DNA of 64,000 bases from contig JANCIK010000012.1 of assembly GCA_028532985.1 (NCBI GenBank), positions 2,232,001-2,296,000 of the forward strand. Direction: 5' to 3'. This stretch comes from Stropharia rugosoannulata. Taxonomy: Eukaryota > Basidiomycota > Agaricomycetes > Agaricales > Strophariaceae. The position numbers and the translations under genes were made by a program. The notes beneath the pieces are model-generated. The model saw nothing but the letters and a program-made list of their open reading frames with translations, was not told where the DNA came from and made no database searches. This document shows positions 11,101 to 19,203 of the stretch, piece by piece (position 1 is the stretch's first letter; the number at the start of each line of letters is the position of its first letter).

Positions 11101-12048
11101 CAGTGGATGTTTGAGGATATTATCTGCCGCTGGGGATGTCTTAGAGAGATAATCACAGATAACGGTGGACCGTTCCGCGCAGCACTCAAGTACTTAGAAA
11201 AGAAGTATGGTATTACAGGGATTACAATCTCAGCGTACAACTCTCAGGCGAACGGAAAGATAGAGCGGCCCCATTGGGACATCAGACAAATGTTGTGGAA
11301 AGCGTGTGGAGGTACCGAGGGTGCACATAAGCGCTGGAGCAAGTTCTTCTACCATGTGCTGTGGGCGGACCGCGTTACAGTGCGCCGCGGATTTGGGTGT
11401 TCACCCTTCTTCATGGTCACTGGCGCGCACCCGATACTACCGCTGGACATCGCTGAAGCGACGTGGCTGGTCAAGTTACCAGATCGGGTACTTACCACAG
11501 AGGAGTTAGTAGGGTATCGTGCGCGCACGCTGGCCAAACATAGGGACACAGTGGAGGAGATGCGTCAGCGGGTGTCGAAGATAAAGCGGGATGCTATCAG
11601 AGAGTTTGAGCGAAAACACTCTGCTAAGATTAGGGACTATGCGTTCAAACCCGGCGATGTCGTACTGATGCGTAACTCTGGCATTGAGTCCAGCTTAAAT
11701 CGCAAAATGTTGGCGCGCTGGAATGGACCATACATTGTTATCGCGTGGAAGGAAGGTGGCGCTTATCTAGTCGCTGAGCTGGATGGGTCGGTGCTGAAAG
11801 ACAAAGTCGCAGCATTCCGCTTAATACCCTACTTTGCCAGGCGCCAGCTGAAGCTGCCAGCGGACTTAGACGATATCATTGATCAAACGCGCGAGAACCT
11901 TAACAAGATGATGTCAGCGCCAGACTACGAGCCGGCCATACCTAAAGACTATATCTTTGATGAACCAGGAGTGGTTTCAGGCAGCGGTCAAGTCTCAGCG
12001 GACGAAGAAGATGATGATGAGGATGGGTGGGCGGAGCCCGATGCTTAG
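8113..12048 (+). CDS. pol: gypsy A Pol: reverse transcriptase, RNase H, integrase
   Basis: A single intact frame encodes RT (LPMGWTNSVPIFHED, active-site YIDDV), then RNase H (LAVDTSWRAVGFYIY, KRELYGLL, VVEMDAK, GKTFGADGLSR), an integrase HHCC zinc domain (HDSLGHRGAYATRKLL ... CHVCQLRQK) and an integrase core with aspartates in LHADTMH and ITDNGGPF and the glutamate in NGKIERPHW. The C-terminal tail has a GPY-like element (RWNGPYIVI). The start ATG at 8113 overlaps the protease stop. No stop or frameshift was found, so the enzyme may be functional, in keeping with the near-identical LTRs. It ends about 120 bp from the stop of a convergent antisense gene. Confidence 0.95.
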   Translation: MHQGEVALMFERDDRTGKIEIAGYALPKKGGRFGSAELRDVYMAQAVHEAKMEDKEKASIYKYFQQKEWREKETVKGEPRGQFRSADPEQGQSARKGVTRKRLSGKNATTITVFAGKKYKPVADKVRPVYQELPEKFRIVREIKGDPLKEMPPLTVHPPEFVPTGRYTAERKEEIDKAHGGDFLWPEERKLVHQVFMQQNEAFAWDDTEKGRFRTDFFPPVDIPTVEHTPWVLKNIPIPPGMYERVCEFIATKIRAGTYEPSSSSYRSRWFTVTKKDGVSFRIVHSLEPLNAVTIAHSGLPLAAESLAEHFAGRACGGILDLYVGYDERLLAESSRDLTTFQTPFGALRLVTLPMGWTNSVPIFHEDVTYILRDEIPDVTEPYIDDVPIRGPKTRYELEDGGYETIPENSRIRRFVWEHMQNVNRIVQQMKYSGGTFSGKKSILCAAEIVVVGHLCTYEGRKPAPDKVHAILNWGPCKNVSNVCAFMGTMGLLRIYISDYAKRAEHIQRLLRGKEPFEWGPAQQASMDALKDGARNAHCVKPLDYTLPGPITLAVDTSWRAVGFYIYQQDPLNAKKCVYTRFGSILLTEREQRFSQPKRELYGLLRALQACYYWLIGARKLVVEMDAKYLKGMLDNPGMGPNATINCWIDKILMYHFQLKHVAGKTFGADGLSRREGQPGDEEYEHSAEDDDQEVGPLEYEKVYEEDPDPLSLEEFKDQIDDRGGYLQAGFLNELFDGPAEPARAEAHSVDCFQLELERARKETREEQRTVRNLLQTEEVSPAQRAYLEKFVLAHVIPESKIDELEDEEYDERNRTSAGKDMDDKLPMIRYWLQNPSTRPKDMSEREYQNFIRNTRNFFLDKDGRMYRRSVDEAHKLVVDPAQRTRMLRAAHDSLGHRGAYATRKLLMERFWWPELERDVYWYVKTCHVCQLRQKTIIQIPRTETHTPSIFQQLHADTMHMSPASNGYNYIVHGRCALSSWVEGRPLKKENARAIAQWMFEDIICRWGCLREIITDNGGPFRAALKYLEKKYGITGITISAYNSQANGKIERPHWDIRQMLWKACGGTEGAHKRWSKFFYHVLWADRVTVRRGFGCSPFFMVTGAHPILPLDIAEATWLVKLPDRVLTTEELVGYRARTLAKHRDTVEEMRQRVSKIKRDAIREFERKHSAKIRDYAFKPGDVVLMRNSGIESSLNRKMLARWNGPYIVIAWKEGGAYLVAELDGSVLKDKVAAFRLIPYFARRQLKLPADLDDIIDQTRENLNKMMSAPDYEPAIPKDYIFDEPGVVSGSGQVSADEEDDDEDGWAEPDA

Positions 12049-12169
12049 AGGCATAAAAGTAGAAAAGGAGACCACAATAGAATGTATTGGGTAAACTAAA
12101 GGAGAAAGGTACAAAAGAAACTAGCTAAGGACCACTTTGAGGCGCTCAGCGGAGTAATTAAGAGGGCCA

Positions 12170-13484
12170 TCACTGCAGCGCGGGCTCCTCAGCGAGGCTG
12201 GTCCCAGTCAAATCCAAGCTGCGCTGTAAAGTCTCTAACTCTTTAACGAGCAGAGCGCGGCGCTTCAGGATGAAGTCAATCTTGTGCAAGTCACAGATGA
12301 TCTCAGCTTGCAAGTCTCCGATGAGACGGCGAGTGACGAGCTCGGACGGGTTCCCGGTGTTCAGCGGTTCCTTAATGAGGTTGGTAGCAGCGTCAAGACA
12401 GGCATTGACCTTGTCATTCGAGAGAGTAAGATTGGTACCTAAAAGAGGATGACATAGTTCAGCGGACGCAACAGAGAAGAGTGAGGGCAAAGAGCGCACC
12501 CTGTACAATGAAAGGGGAATCGGCGAAAGTAGGAACGCCGTCAGCGCCGAGACGGGCCTTCTTAGAGGAAGCATCGTGGAACGGTGTGTCGCGCGGAGAG
12601 CGCCGGTTGTCAGAGGAGCGGAGTGTCATGCCGCGGCCAAGCACACGAGCGCAATGTCCGCTGGCCTCAGTATGCTCCCGCTGACATGGAAGTGAGAAAG
12701 TAACGGGGGAGGGAAAACGCAACAAAACGAACCTGACGAGGAGTGTCGGGAGGAGGCGCTGAGCGCTTCTTCGAGGGACTAGGCTCTGGGGTATTCTGGC
12801 GGCTAGGTACTCCGCCCTCAGTGGCAGCCTCGATCTTGTCATCAAGGGCCATCTTTTTAAGGAGGAGGTACAGCTGCATGTTAGTAATATCTAAAAGAGC
12901 GAAGGAAGTCAGTCACACCTTGTCATCATCAGAATCGGGGGAGGAGGTACCTCCAGGGGCAGAGACCGTCTCAGGATCGGCAGCGGAGCGCGAGAGGAGG
13001 CGAATGTTGCGCTGAGTGGACGGTTAAAGGGATAATAAGAGGCAGCAAGCGCATAGCGTACTGGTCCGGTGGGAGTATGCATGCGCTGACGCGAAGCAGC
13101 GGCTTTCGCTTTTAAAACTTGCTCATGCAGAGTGATAAAAGCGTTGGCAGCGGGAGAGAAAGTGCGGAAGTGGTGATCTGCCTCCAAGGAGGTGTAGATG
13201 GCATGCATCTCGTTGAGAATATCAACAGCCTCGCTGTTATTAATGATACGAGTAATGCCGCCGTGGGGATCACGCCAGCGGTTCTAAAAAGTTCGAGTGG
13301 TCAGCGGAGTAAAAGACCCAGCGGACCAGCTGAGTGTTGTGCATACTAAGTCAATAGCCAGAAGCTCGAGGCTCCCGGTATAGTTGGAAGGCATGGCGGA
13401 AGCCAAGCCCCTGATATCTTGGATTAATGCCAGCTGATGCTTGACATTACTAAAGTTGTACAGCGGAGCGGGTGCATTGGACAT
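12170..13484 (-). CDS. antisense accessory gene acc3 of gypsy A, six exons
   Basis: I assemble six exons on the minus strand: 13347-13484, 13062-13283, 12919-13011, 12733-12873, 12500-12680 and 12170-12438. All introns are GT-AG and 46-63 bp, and joining them keeps one frame to the stop at 12170. One intron has a good branch site (TTACTAAC) before its acceptor. The protein has a helical N-terminus beginning MSNAPAPLYNF, a middle rich in Ser/Pro/Asp with basic KKR stretches suggesting nuclear location, and a helical C-terminus ending SLAEEPALQ. I recognise no family. A TATATATA box lies upstream of the start. The dispersed CAGCGG motif also occurs in its exons and introns. Confidence 0.7.
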
Positions 13485-13519
13485 GAGTGGCTGAGTGATT
13501 GAAAGTATGAGAGTAGGGC

Positions 13520-13529
13520 ATATATATAG
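13520..13529 (-). promoter_or_regulatory. TATA box of acc3
   Basis: A TATATATA run lies about 37 bp upstream of the acc3 ATG (13484), followed on the minus strand by a pyrimidine-rich stretch. This supports an independent antisense promoter inside the retroelement. Confidence 0.5.
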
Positions 13530-13936
13530 GCTCAGCAGAGTGCAGAGGACCTAATGAGGGGCGGCCAGTGGCGAGGAATGTGGCATCCCAGCGGACCAGA
13601 CTCCCAGCGGAGTTATGGTATGAACGCTGGAGGTAGAGACAGGCCACCACATGCAGGCTCGCATAAAACGGGGTGCAGAGCGGGAGCAGTTGATAGACGA
13701 AATGAGATCCAGCGGAGAGGCGCGCCTAGCTGAAAGCGCTCAGCGGAGGCTGATCGTGTGATTACCGCATTTGGAAAAATTATGTCCGAATCAGGTATTG
13801 GCACCGACAATACATAGTGCCTAACTAGATACTTGTCATTTCAAATAGCTATGGAGGAGCCACATGTAGAGCCATTTACTCTGGTTACTGTAACAAGGGT
13901 ATTCTACGGAGTAAACCAAGGAAGGGGCGCAATGCC

Positions 13937-14483
13937 TCAAACATCCTGACATAATCCTGGTCTCAGCGCAGCGGAGAAGGAAGAGAAAAGGGGACAGATG
14001 GGGAAGAAGTCCTCCTGGTAGAAATGCTGGGCGGCATAATGGAGGCGTTGAAAGTGTTCGGTGTGATTAAGAACGCCGTAGTGCTCAGCGTCGTTGGTAC
14101 CACACAGGCGAAGCACAAGTTCGGTGTAATACAGCTGAGCGCAGAGATGAGAAAGAAGCAGTGAATGACAGGTGGACTCGGTCAGCTCTAGGCCGCGCTG
14201 CACGGACTACTCAGTGGAAAGTGCATGGCCAGCGGAGAAAGGGGCTTACGGCGTGATCTTGAACTCGGTTAAGCAGCGGGAGGCAGACACCCATAGGTAG
14301 CTGTTCCTCCACAGCGGAGTCCAGAATATAGTGAAGGGCAGTTATATAGATTCGGCATACTCGGGCTACATCGTGGGGAGGAATGTCACTCAGCGGACGT
14401 CTAGACAAAGCATCGAGACGAAGGATGCGAGGATCGGAATGTGCAAGTAATAAGAGATTACTCTCAGCGGACAAGGAGGGCAT
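13937..14483 (-). CDS. antisense accessory gene acc2b of gypsy A, two exons
   Basis: Exons 14250-14483 and 13937-14197 are separated by a 52-bp intron with GTAAGC donor and TGCAG acceptor; the join is in frame. The product is about 164 residues, mostly helical, starting MPSLSAESNLLLLAHSD and ending GLCQDV. I recognise no domain. A TATATAAT box lies about 30-45 bp upstream of the ATG. It could instead be the 3' part of acc2a if an unseen intron bridges 14567-14470, but the local TATA box favours a separate gene. Confidence 0.6.
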
Positions 14484-14513
14484 GTTGACGTATACGAATA
14501 CAGACAGAGGGAG

Positions 14514-14527
14514 TTATATTATATACG
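14514..14527 (-). promoter_or_regulatory. TATA-like promoter of acc2b
   Basis: The minus strand reads GTATATAATATAACTCCC about 30-45 bp before the ATG at 14483, followed by a CT-rich stretch. This is a plausible core promoter. Confidence 0.4.
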
Positions 14528-14552
14528 TAGATGGTCAGCGCAGTGGACCGCC

Positions 14553-15025
14553 CTAATCAGAGCACACGTCGTCTACGATGAGCGCGGCATCAGGGTCCAC
14601 TTCTTGAACATCGGCTGCAATTCGCTCAGAAGAAGGCAGCAGATGGAATCGCATGCCCAGATGACTGTATCGGTCGAGAACACGTAAGGCGGCATTACTG
14701 AGTAGGCGGGGGTCGAAGTGATCATCGCTGAACTTCTGCTGGGCGCGGGCCTCGTAAAACACGATGGTCATGAGGAACGATAGAAATTGACGATTAAAGT
14801 CAACGAATCTCAGCGGAAGGGTAATACGATCCTGTGGAAAATAGTCAGCGGAGTAGAATCTATGGAAGTAGGCCTTACCAGAGCACGGACAACCGCCTGT
14901 GCGGACTGCAATGGCAAATGGAGCGTGGTCTCAGCGGAGTCTTCGGTGAGCTCAGCATGGACAGCCAGCTGCTTGAGGATGCAGGTGAACTGGCGGGCGA
15001 CGTTGGTACGCTGGTAGCGTTGCAT
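14553..15025 (-). CDS. antisense accessory gene acc2a of gypsy A, two exons
   Basis: Exons 14879-15025 and 14553-14831 flank a 47-bp intron (GTAAGG...CACAG) and join in frame to give about 142 residues. It starts MQRYQRTNVARQFTCILKQL and ends VDDVCSD. The sequence looks like a compact helical protein; I recognise no family. Its core promoter is well marked: TATAAAA at 15072-15079, directly next to a perfect inverted repeat at 15054-15071 and a short CT-rich leader. The same inverted repeat, with compensating base changes, stands upstream of acc1, suggesting shared control. Confidence 0.6.
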
Positions 15026-15053
15026 GACTAAAGGAAGAAGAATAAAGGGTCTG

Positions 15054-15079
15054 TCAACTGAGGACAGTTGATTTTATAG
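15054..15079 (-). promoter_or_regulatory. acc2a promoter: TATA box plus inverted repeat TCAACTG-AGGA-CAGTTGA
   Basis: On the plus strand TCAACTG (15054-15060), AGGA and CAGTTGA (15065-15071) form a perfect 7-bp inverted repeat with a 4-base centre, next to TTTTATAG (minus strand CTATAAAA). It is 29 bp upstream of the acc2a ATG. It could be a dimeric-factor operator or a hairpin at the 5' end of the mRNA. Confidence 0.65.
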
Positions 15080-15558
15080 TGAAGGGGAGAAAGGCCGCTA
15101 AAAGAGGGCCACGGAGCACGTATGGGGAAAGAAGTCCGCTGAGCGGACCTGAACATAGGTTCAGAGAACGGAAGACTTTAGCAGACACAAGGAGAAAAGA
15201 GTCAGGGCAATCAGCATAGCCGAAGCGCGGGGTCAGCAGGGCATGTTGCTACAACGAAGAGAGAAGCTCAGCTGAGAGAGATGCGGGAAAGAAAGGAAGA
15301 TAAGAGATAACAAGGAAAGACGCTTACACAAGGGAGCTGGTGGGCATGACTAGTCTCAGCTGAGCGGGGCCCCACCTGGAAAAAGAGAACTTAGAGGTCA
15401 CACAAAAAGAAGGACAAGAAAAGCATATTTTGAGTATTTCTAAAACAGTTAAAACTACATTACATATGCTAGATAATGTAGACAAGAGGCAGACCACACA
15501 AGAAAATAAAATAAAAGACCAGAAGGCCTGAAGAAAGGAACCCCCAGGGGCAAGCGAA

Positions 15559-18500
15559 CTAAGCGCCCTCCGCACGAGCATCGTCGGTGTCTGCCTCGCT
15601 AGGGACCCGGGAAGGGGTCAAGAAAACGGGGCGCAGCTGAGGGGTAGGGCGAGCGGAGACAGGAGTCTTGCCCTTCGAAGAAGATGCGACAGGAGGAGGG
15701 GTAGGGCCAGTGGAGACCGGAGTCTTGCCCTTTGAAGAAGAGGCGGGGGGAAGAGGAGCACTAGGCTCAGGAAGAGGGGCAGGAGGAAGGTCGGGGGAGA
15801 TCTTCTTACTGGATTTCTTCTTTTTCTTCTTCTCCGCGGAGATGAGGGCGTCGGCGTCGCTTGCTTGGCGGCCCGCAGCATCTTCAAAAACTTGCGACTC
15901 GGTAGCTAAGAATTCCTCGAGGGTGATGGCCTGCTCTGGCTGGGGGGAGGGGATAAAGGTGGAGGGGTCGTAACGGGGATGCTTGGGATCATAAAACTTA
16001 GCGAGCGGGGCAACGACAGCGGGGTCCTCGATAACGACGGGCTCACAGAGCGAGGCATACGCTTCGCGGAGGCGATCCAAGTCCAGACTGCGGAGCGCGT
16101 CGAAAGTCTCACAATCGCGGAAGCGAGGTCCAATAACCAAGCCAGTGGGGAGGGTCAATGCCATTGCCTGCACGAGTAGAGACAGCTCGACCAGCTGAGC
16201 GAAGTAAAGTCGCTCCGCTGCCCTACGCTGCTCCTCCGCCACGCGCGCTTGATCAGAATATGTGCTGAGGCGCGAGAAGCCAGACAAAAGACCTAAAAGG
16301 TCATTGGGAAATAGATGTAAGAAAAATATAATAAGACAAGGGAGAAAAAGAGGGCGTACTAGTCAAAGAAGTGCGGTGCCAGAGAGTAGTGTCCTCGATG
16401 GCCTTGTCCAGCTCCGCGGGTTCCATGCAAAAGAAACACTTCCCCTTTGACTGGGTGCTGCAAGTGCAGCAATTACGAGCCCAACCTCGACAAATGCATT
16501 GATGTAAGCCCTCGTTCATGCGAGTATTGAAGGGGCGGGCGCAGTGGTTGCAAGTCATTCCTTTCTAAGAAAGACAAGGGGACGTCAGCTGAGGGGAACA
16601 AAACAAATACATAAATAAAAAGTAAAATTGAAACTTACCACGATTGCCCCTTGAAGGCGGCGCTCAGAAGGAAGGAGCTCGAGCCCAATAGCGTCTGGCA
16701 GCGGAGTACCGGTGACAGGGCTGCTTTTTGGCTACGGGTGTAAACAGTTAGAAGGTCCGTTAGTGGGATAGCTGCGCGCGGGAAACACAGAGAGACTAGA
16801 GTTGAGCCTGCCTCATAGTCTATAGCTATCAGCGCGCTTTTATGACTGTAAGCGCCTGCACGCACCATATTGCGAGAGGGATCGGTCAGCGAGCTGCACA
16901 GTCTAAAGTGCATAGTCTGGTCATCTGTGCGAGCGATCGGAGAGGCGTAGAACGGTTAAGCACCAGCAAAGTGCGGTGTGAGTATAGCTGAGCGAGTACC
17001 AAGGGCGGTGTGAAGGGCTGTGCGCGCATCTCATGTGCGCGCATCGCAAAGGCAGAATTTGCCTAAGTCCACACATCATGTGACCGTGGCGGCGCGCATC
17101 AAAAGACGCGCAAAAGCCCGAGGGAATGAACGACATGCGCGCAGCGAATGCCAAGGGATCAGGACACTCGAAGGGAAGCCCGGATGCGATGCGCGGACCT
17201 TTGGCTGCGCGTTGCTAGTATTTACTTTACCTTATTATTAGTACACATGCACGCATCGCATATAAACCTGTATCCTTGTCTATAGTAATTTAAGCAATTG
17301 TCTACCCACTAGATCTGTGTGCTGGGTTCCGTCCCAGGCCGTCAGCAGGCTGTGTTTAGCTTTTGTTAGGGTTTTAACTGTGAAGTGTTTGTGAATCATA
17401 GGAGTTTTGGATAGCTTCTGGCCACCGGGTCATTTGGAGAGCTCAGTGAGGAGTCAGTACAACTGTGTACGGAAACTCGCACTGTAGTGTTTAGACTGTG
17501 AGACTGCACTGCCGGGTGAAAGACTTTGGAGAGTCTTGGGATTGTTGGACTTTGGAGAGTCCGCGCATCGTACAAGGTCACCGGACCCGGAAGTGCGCGC
17601 AGCGAAGCCGTTCACTAAAACAACTTATTTCATTCATCATCTTGCCTAGCACACGCCACTAGCAACCGGGCTCTATCCGAGATTTACTAGAATTAAACCC
17701 CTCCTTACAAACGAACTTGCAGGCACTACTTGCTATTACAAAGACTAGAGGACACGAGGTGCGCGCATCGCACGCCCAGAACGGGAACCAGAGCAGAGCA
17801 TAGATTATACTACCATTTAGTTGAGGGCATTCGCTCGATCTAAGGGATAGGATCTCGCTCCGCTGGGTGTGTGTGTGGGTTGTGTTTCGCGATTTCGAGT
17901 CTAGCTACGCAGTAGACCTCTCACCGGCCAGTGCCATTTTAGCGGAGAATACAGGAGGGAGAACGTCGAGAATGGGATAAGTCGACTTGTAGGCCACCTT
18001 ATTTAAATCAGGCTTGAGGTTCGTGATCTCGGGGATTCCGCTGGACACTAGAGCCGCCGGGGGACCGTCAGAAGAAGGAGGGACGACCAGCTCAAAACCC
18101 GGAGTGTCCCAATCGGACTCAGCAGCGGCAATGGCGGCATTGGTAGCAGTGGCCACAAGAGCAGCGGGGCGCTGCCGCTTGGTGGGCTTGGGACGGGGCG
18201 CAGCGGTGGGCACGATAACAACAGGCGGGGTAGGAAGGCGTTTACGCTTGTCTGGACGGACAGCGGAGGGAGGGGGCGAGGCGTTGCGGTCTGAGGCCAT
18301 GTCGACGTCGCCGGACAAGTCAATGACGTGCTCAGCGTGGGGCGTCTCTGGACGACCGATGAGAGGGCGGGGAGCGGCAGTGTCTGAACCGTCCCAGGCG
18401 GTGGGGAAAGCTGTCTTGAAGTACTCGATGTAAGATTCCAGCGGAGCGTGTCCGCTAGTGAGCCACATAGCGTCAGTGGGGAGCTCTTCGATGTCTCCGC

Positions 18501-18801
18501 TCGCCAGCTGGACTTCGGCGATGTAGGACAGCAGAATGCAGAGCTCGCGGACGCCGGGGTGATAGAGACCATCGGAAGGATAGCGGGACAGGTGGTGTTC
18601 GACAGCGGAGGTGATCGCACTCTTGAGCTCGCCGAGGCGCGTGGTGTCCGAAGAGGAAAGGCGGTCGCGGCCAGCGAGGGTTTCAAATTCCGTATAGACG
18701 AGAAGAGCGGGGCGTAGACGGCGAAAACGATCCTGGTCGTCCAAGAGACGCTCGGAGCGCTTGTAGTCGCGTTGACGGCGGTCGAAGTTGCGGAAAGCCA
18801 T
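15559..18801 (-). pseudogene. antisense accessory gene acc1 of gypsy A, split by solo LTR B
   Basis: Coding parts are 17924-18801, 16639-16708, 16360-16564 and 15559-16292. The first two were one exon before the LTR insertion: removing the LTR and one CCGG copy gives 948 bp, a multiple of three, and the frame continues through two GT-AG introns (74 and 67 bp) to a 628-residue product. It has a charged helical N-terminus, two basic clusters resembling nuclear signals (DKRKRLP, KPTKRQRP), a Cys-rich module near residues 320-362 (CNHC, CRGW, CCTC, CFFC) likely to bind zinc, a coiled-coil segment, and a Lys-rich, Pro-rich tail. As it stands, the 5' part would end in the LTR at 17905. No family is recognised; the makeup suits a nuclear nucleic-acid-binding protein. 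Confidence 0.72.
16713..17923 (+). repeat. solo LTR of gypsy family B, 1211 bp
   Basis: It begins TGACAGGGCTGC and ends CTCTCA, like the gypsy A LTR (TGACAGGCCTGC ... CTCTCA), and much of it aligns with LTR A: TTTGCCTAAGTCCAC, CAATTGTCTACCCACTAGAT, TTTAGCTTTTGTTAGGGT and AATTAAACCCCTCCTTA are shared. It is flanked by CCGG at 16709-16712 and 17924-17927, a 4-bp target duplication (5 bp, ACCGG, if the final A is counted). It lacks the CAGCGGA repeats of A except one, and carries GCGCGCATCGC-like repeats instead. It is what remains after LTR-LTR recombination. Confidence 0.9.
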
Positions 18802-19165
18802 GACGGTTCAGTAGAGAAAATAAAGAAGGCAGGTGGTCTGCGAGGAGAGGAAGGAAAAGAATGAGGGCCAGAAGGGAGCAAGGTCCCAGGTTCTTAACCA
18901 AATACCGGTTCAATGGAGGAATCTTCTGGAAAATAAAAATACGTTGGGGCGGCGTCAGACAAACTTTCAGGCAACCTACATAGAGAGCGGGTTTAGAGGT
19001 AGCGGAAAGAAACACAAAATAGGAAAAGAATATCCTTAATAAGAGAAAGAACCAGATAACAATGAAACTGGCCAGCGGAGATGCGCGAAAGATTTAAAAA
19101 AATAGCCAAATAGGCGCTGGGAGATCTGAAAATAGAACAAGGGACGCTAAAAATAAATGCCGAAG

Positions 19166-19183
19166 TTGACTGAGGACAGTCAA
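19166..19183 (-). promoter_or_regulatory. inverted repeat upstream of acc1: TTGACTG-AGGA-CAGTCAA
   Basis: This is the counterpart of 15054-15071: the same AGGA centre and a perfect 7-bp inverted repeat, but with both arms changed in step. A TA-rich run (AAAATTTTTAGTGA on the plus strand) stands in the place of the TATA box. It lies 365 bp upstream of the acc1 ATG, so an untranslated leader, perhaps with an intron, is expected. Confidence 0.6.
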
Positions 19184-19190
19184 AATTTTT

Positions 19191-19203
19191 AGTGAGGGGG
19201 AGA
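19191..19203 (+). promoter_or_regulatory. gypsy A polypurine tract
   Basis: AGTGAGGGGGAGA lies directly before the TGACAGG start of the 3' LTR, as expected for the primer of plus-strand DNA synthesis. Its position after the antisense genes shows that they lie inside the element. Confidence 0.8.

Noticed and set aside
12049..19203. The antisense block considered as a separate insertion downstream of a short gypsy element
   Set aside because: The polypurine tract lies after the block, directly before an LTR nearly identical to the 5' LTR, and the CAGCGG motif has similar density on both sides of 12049.
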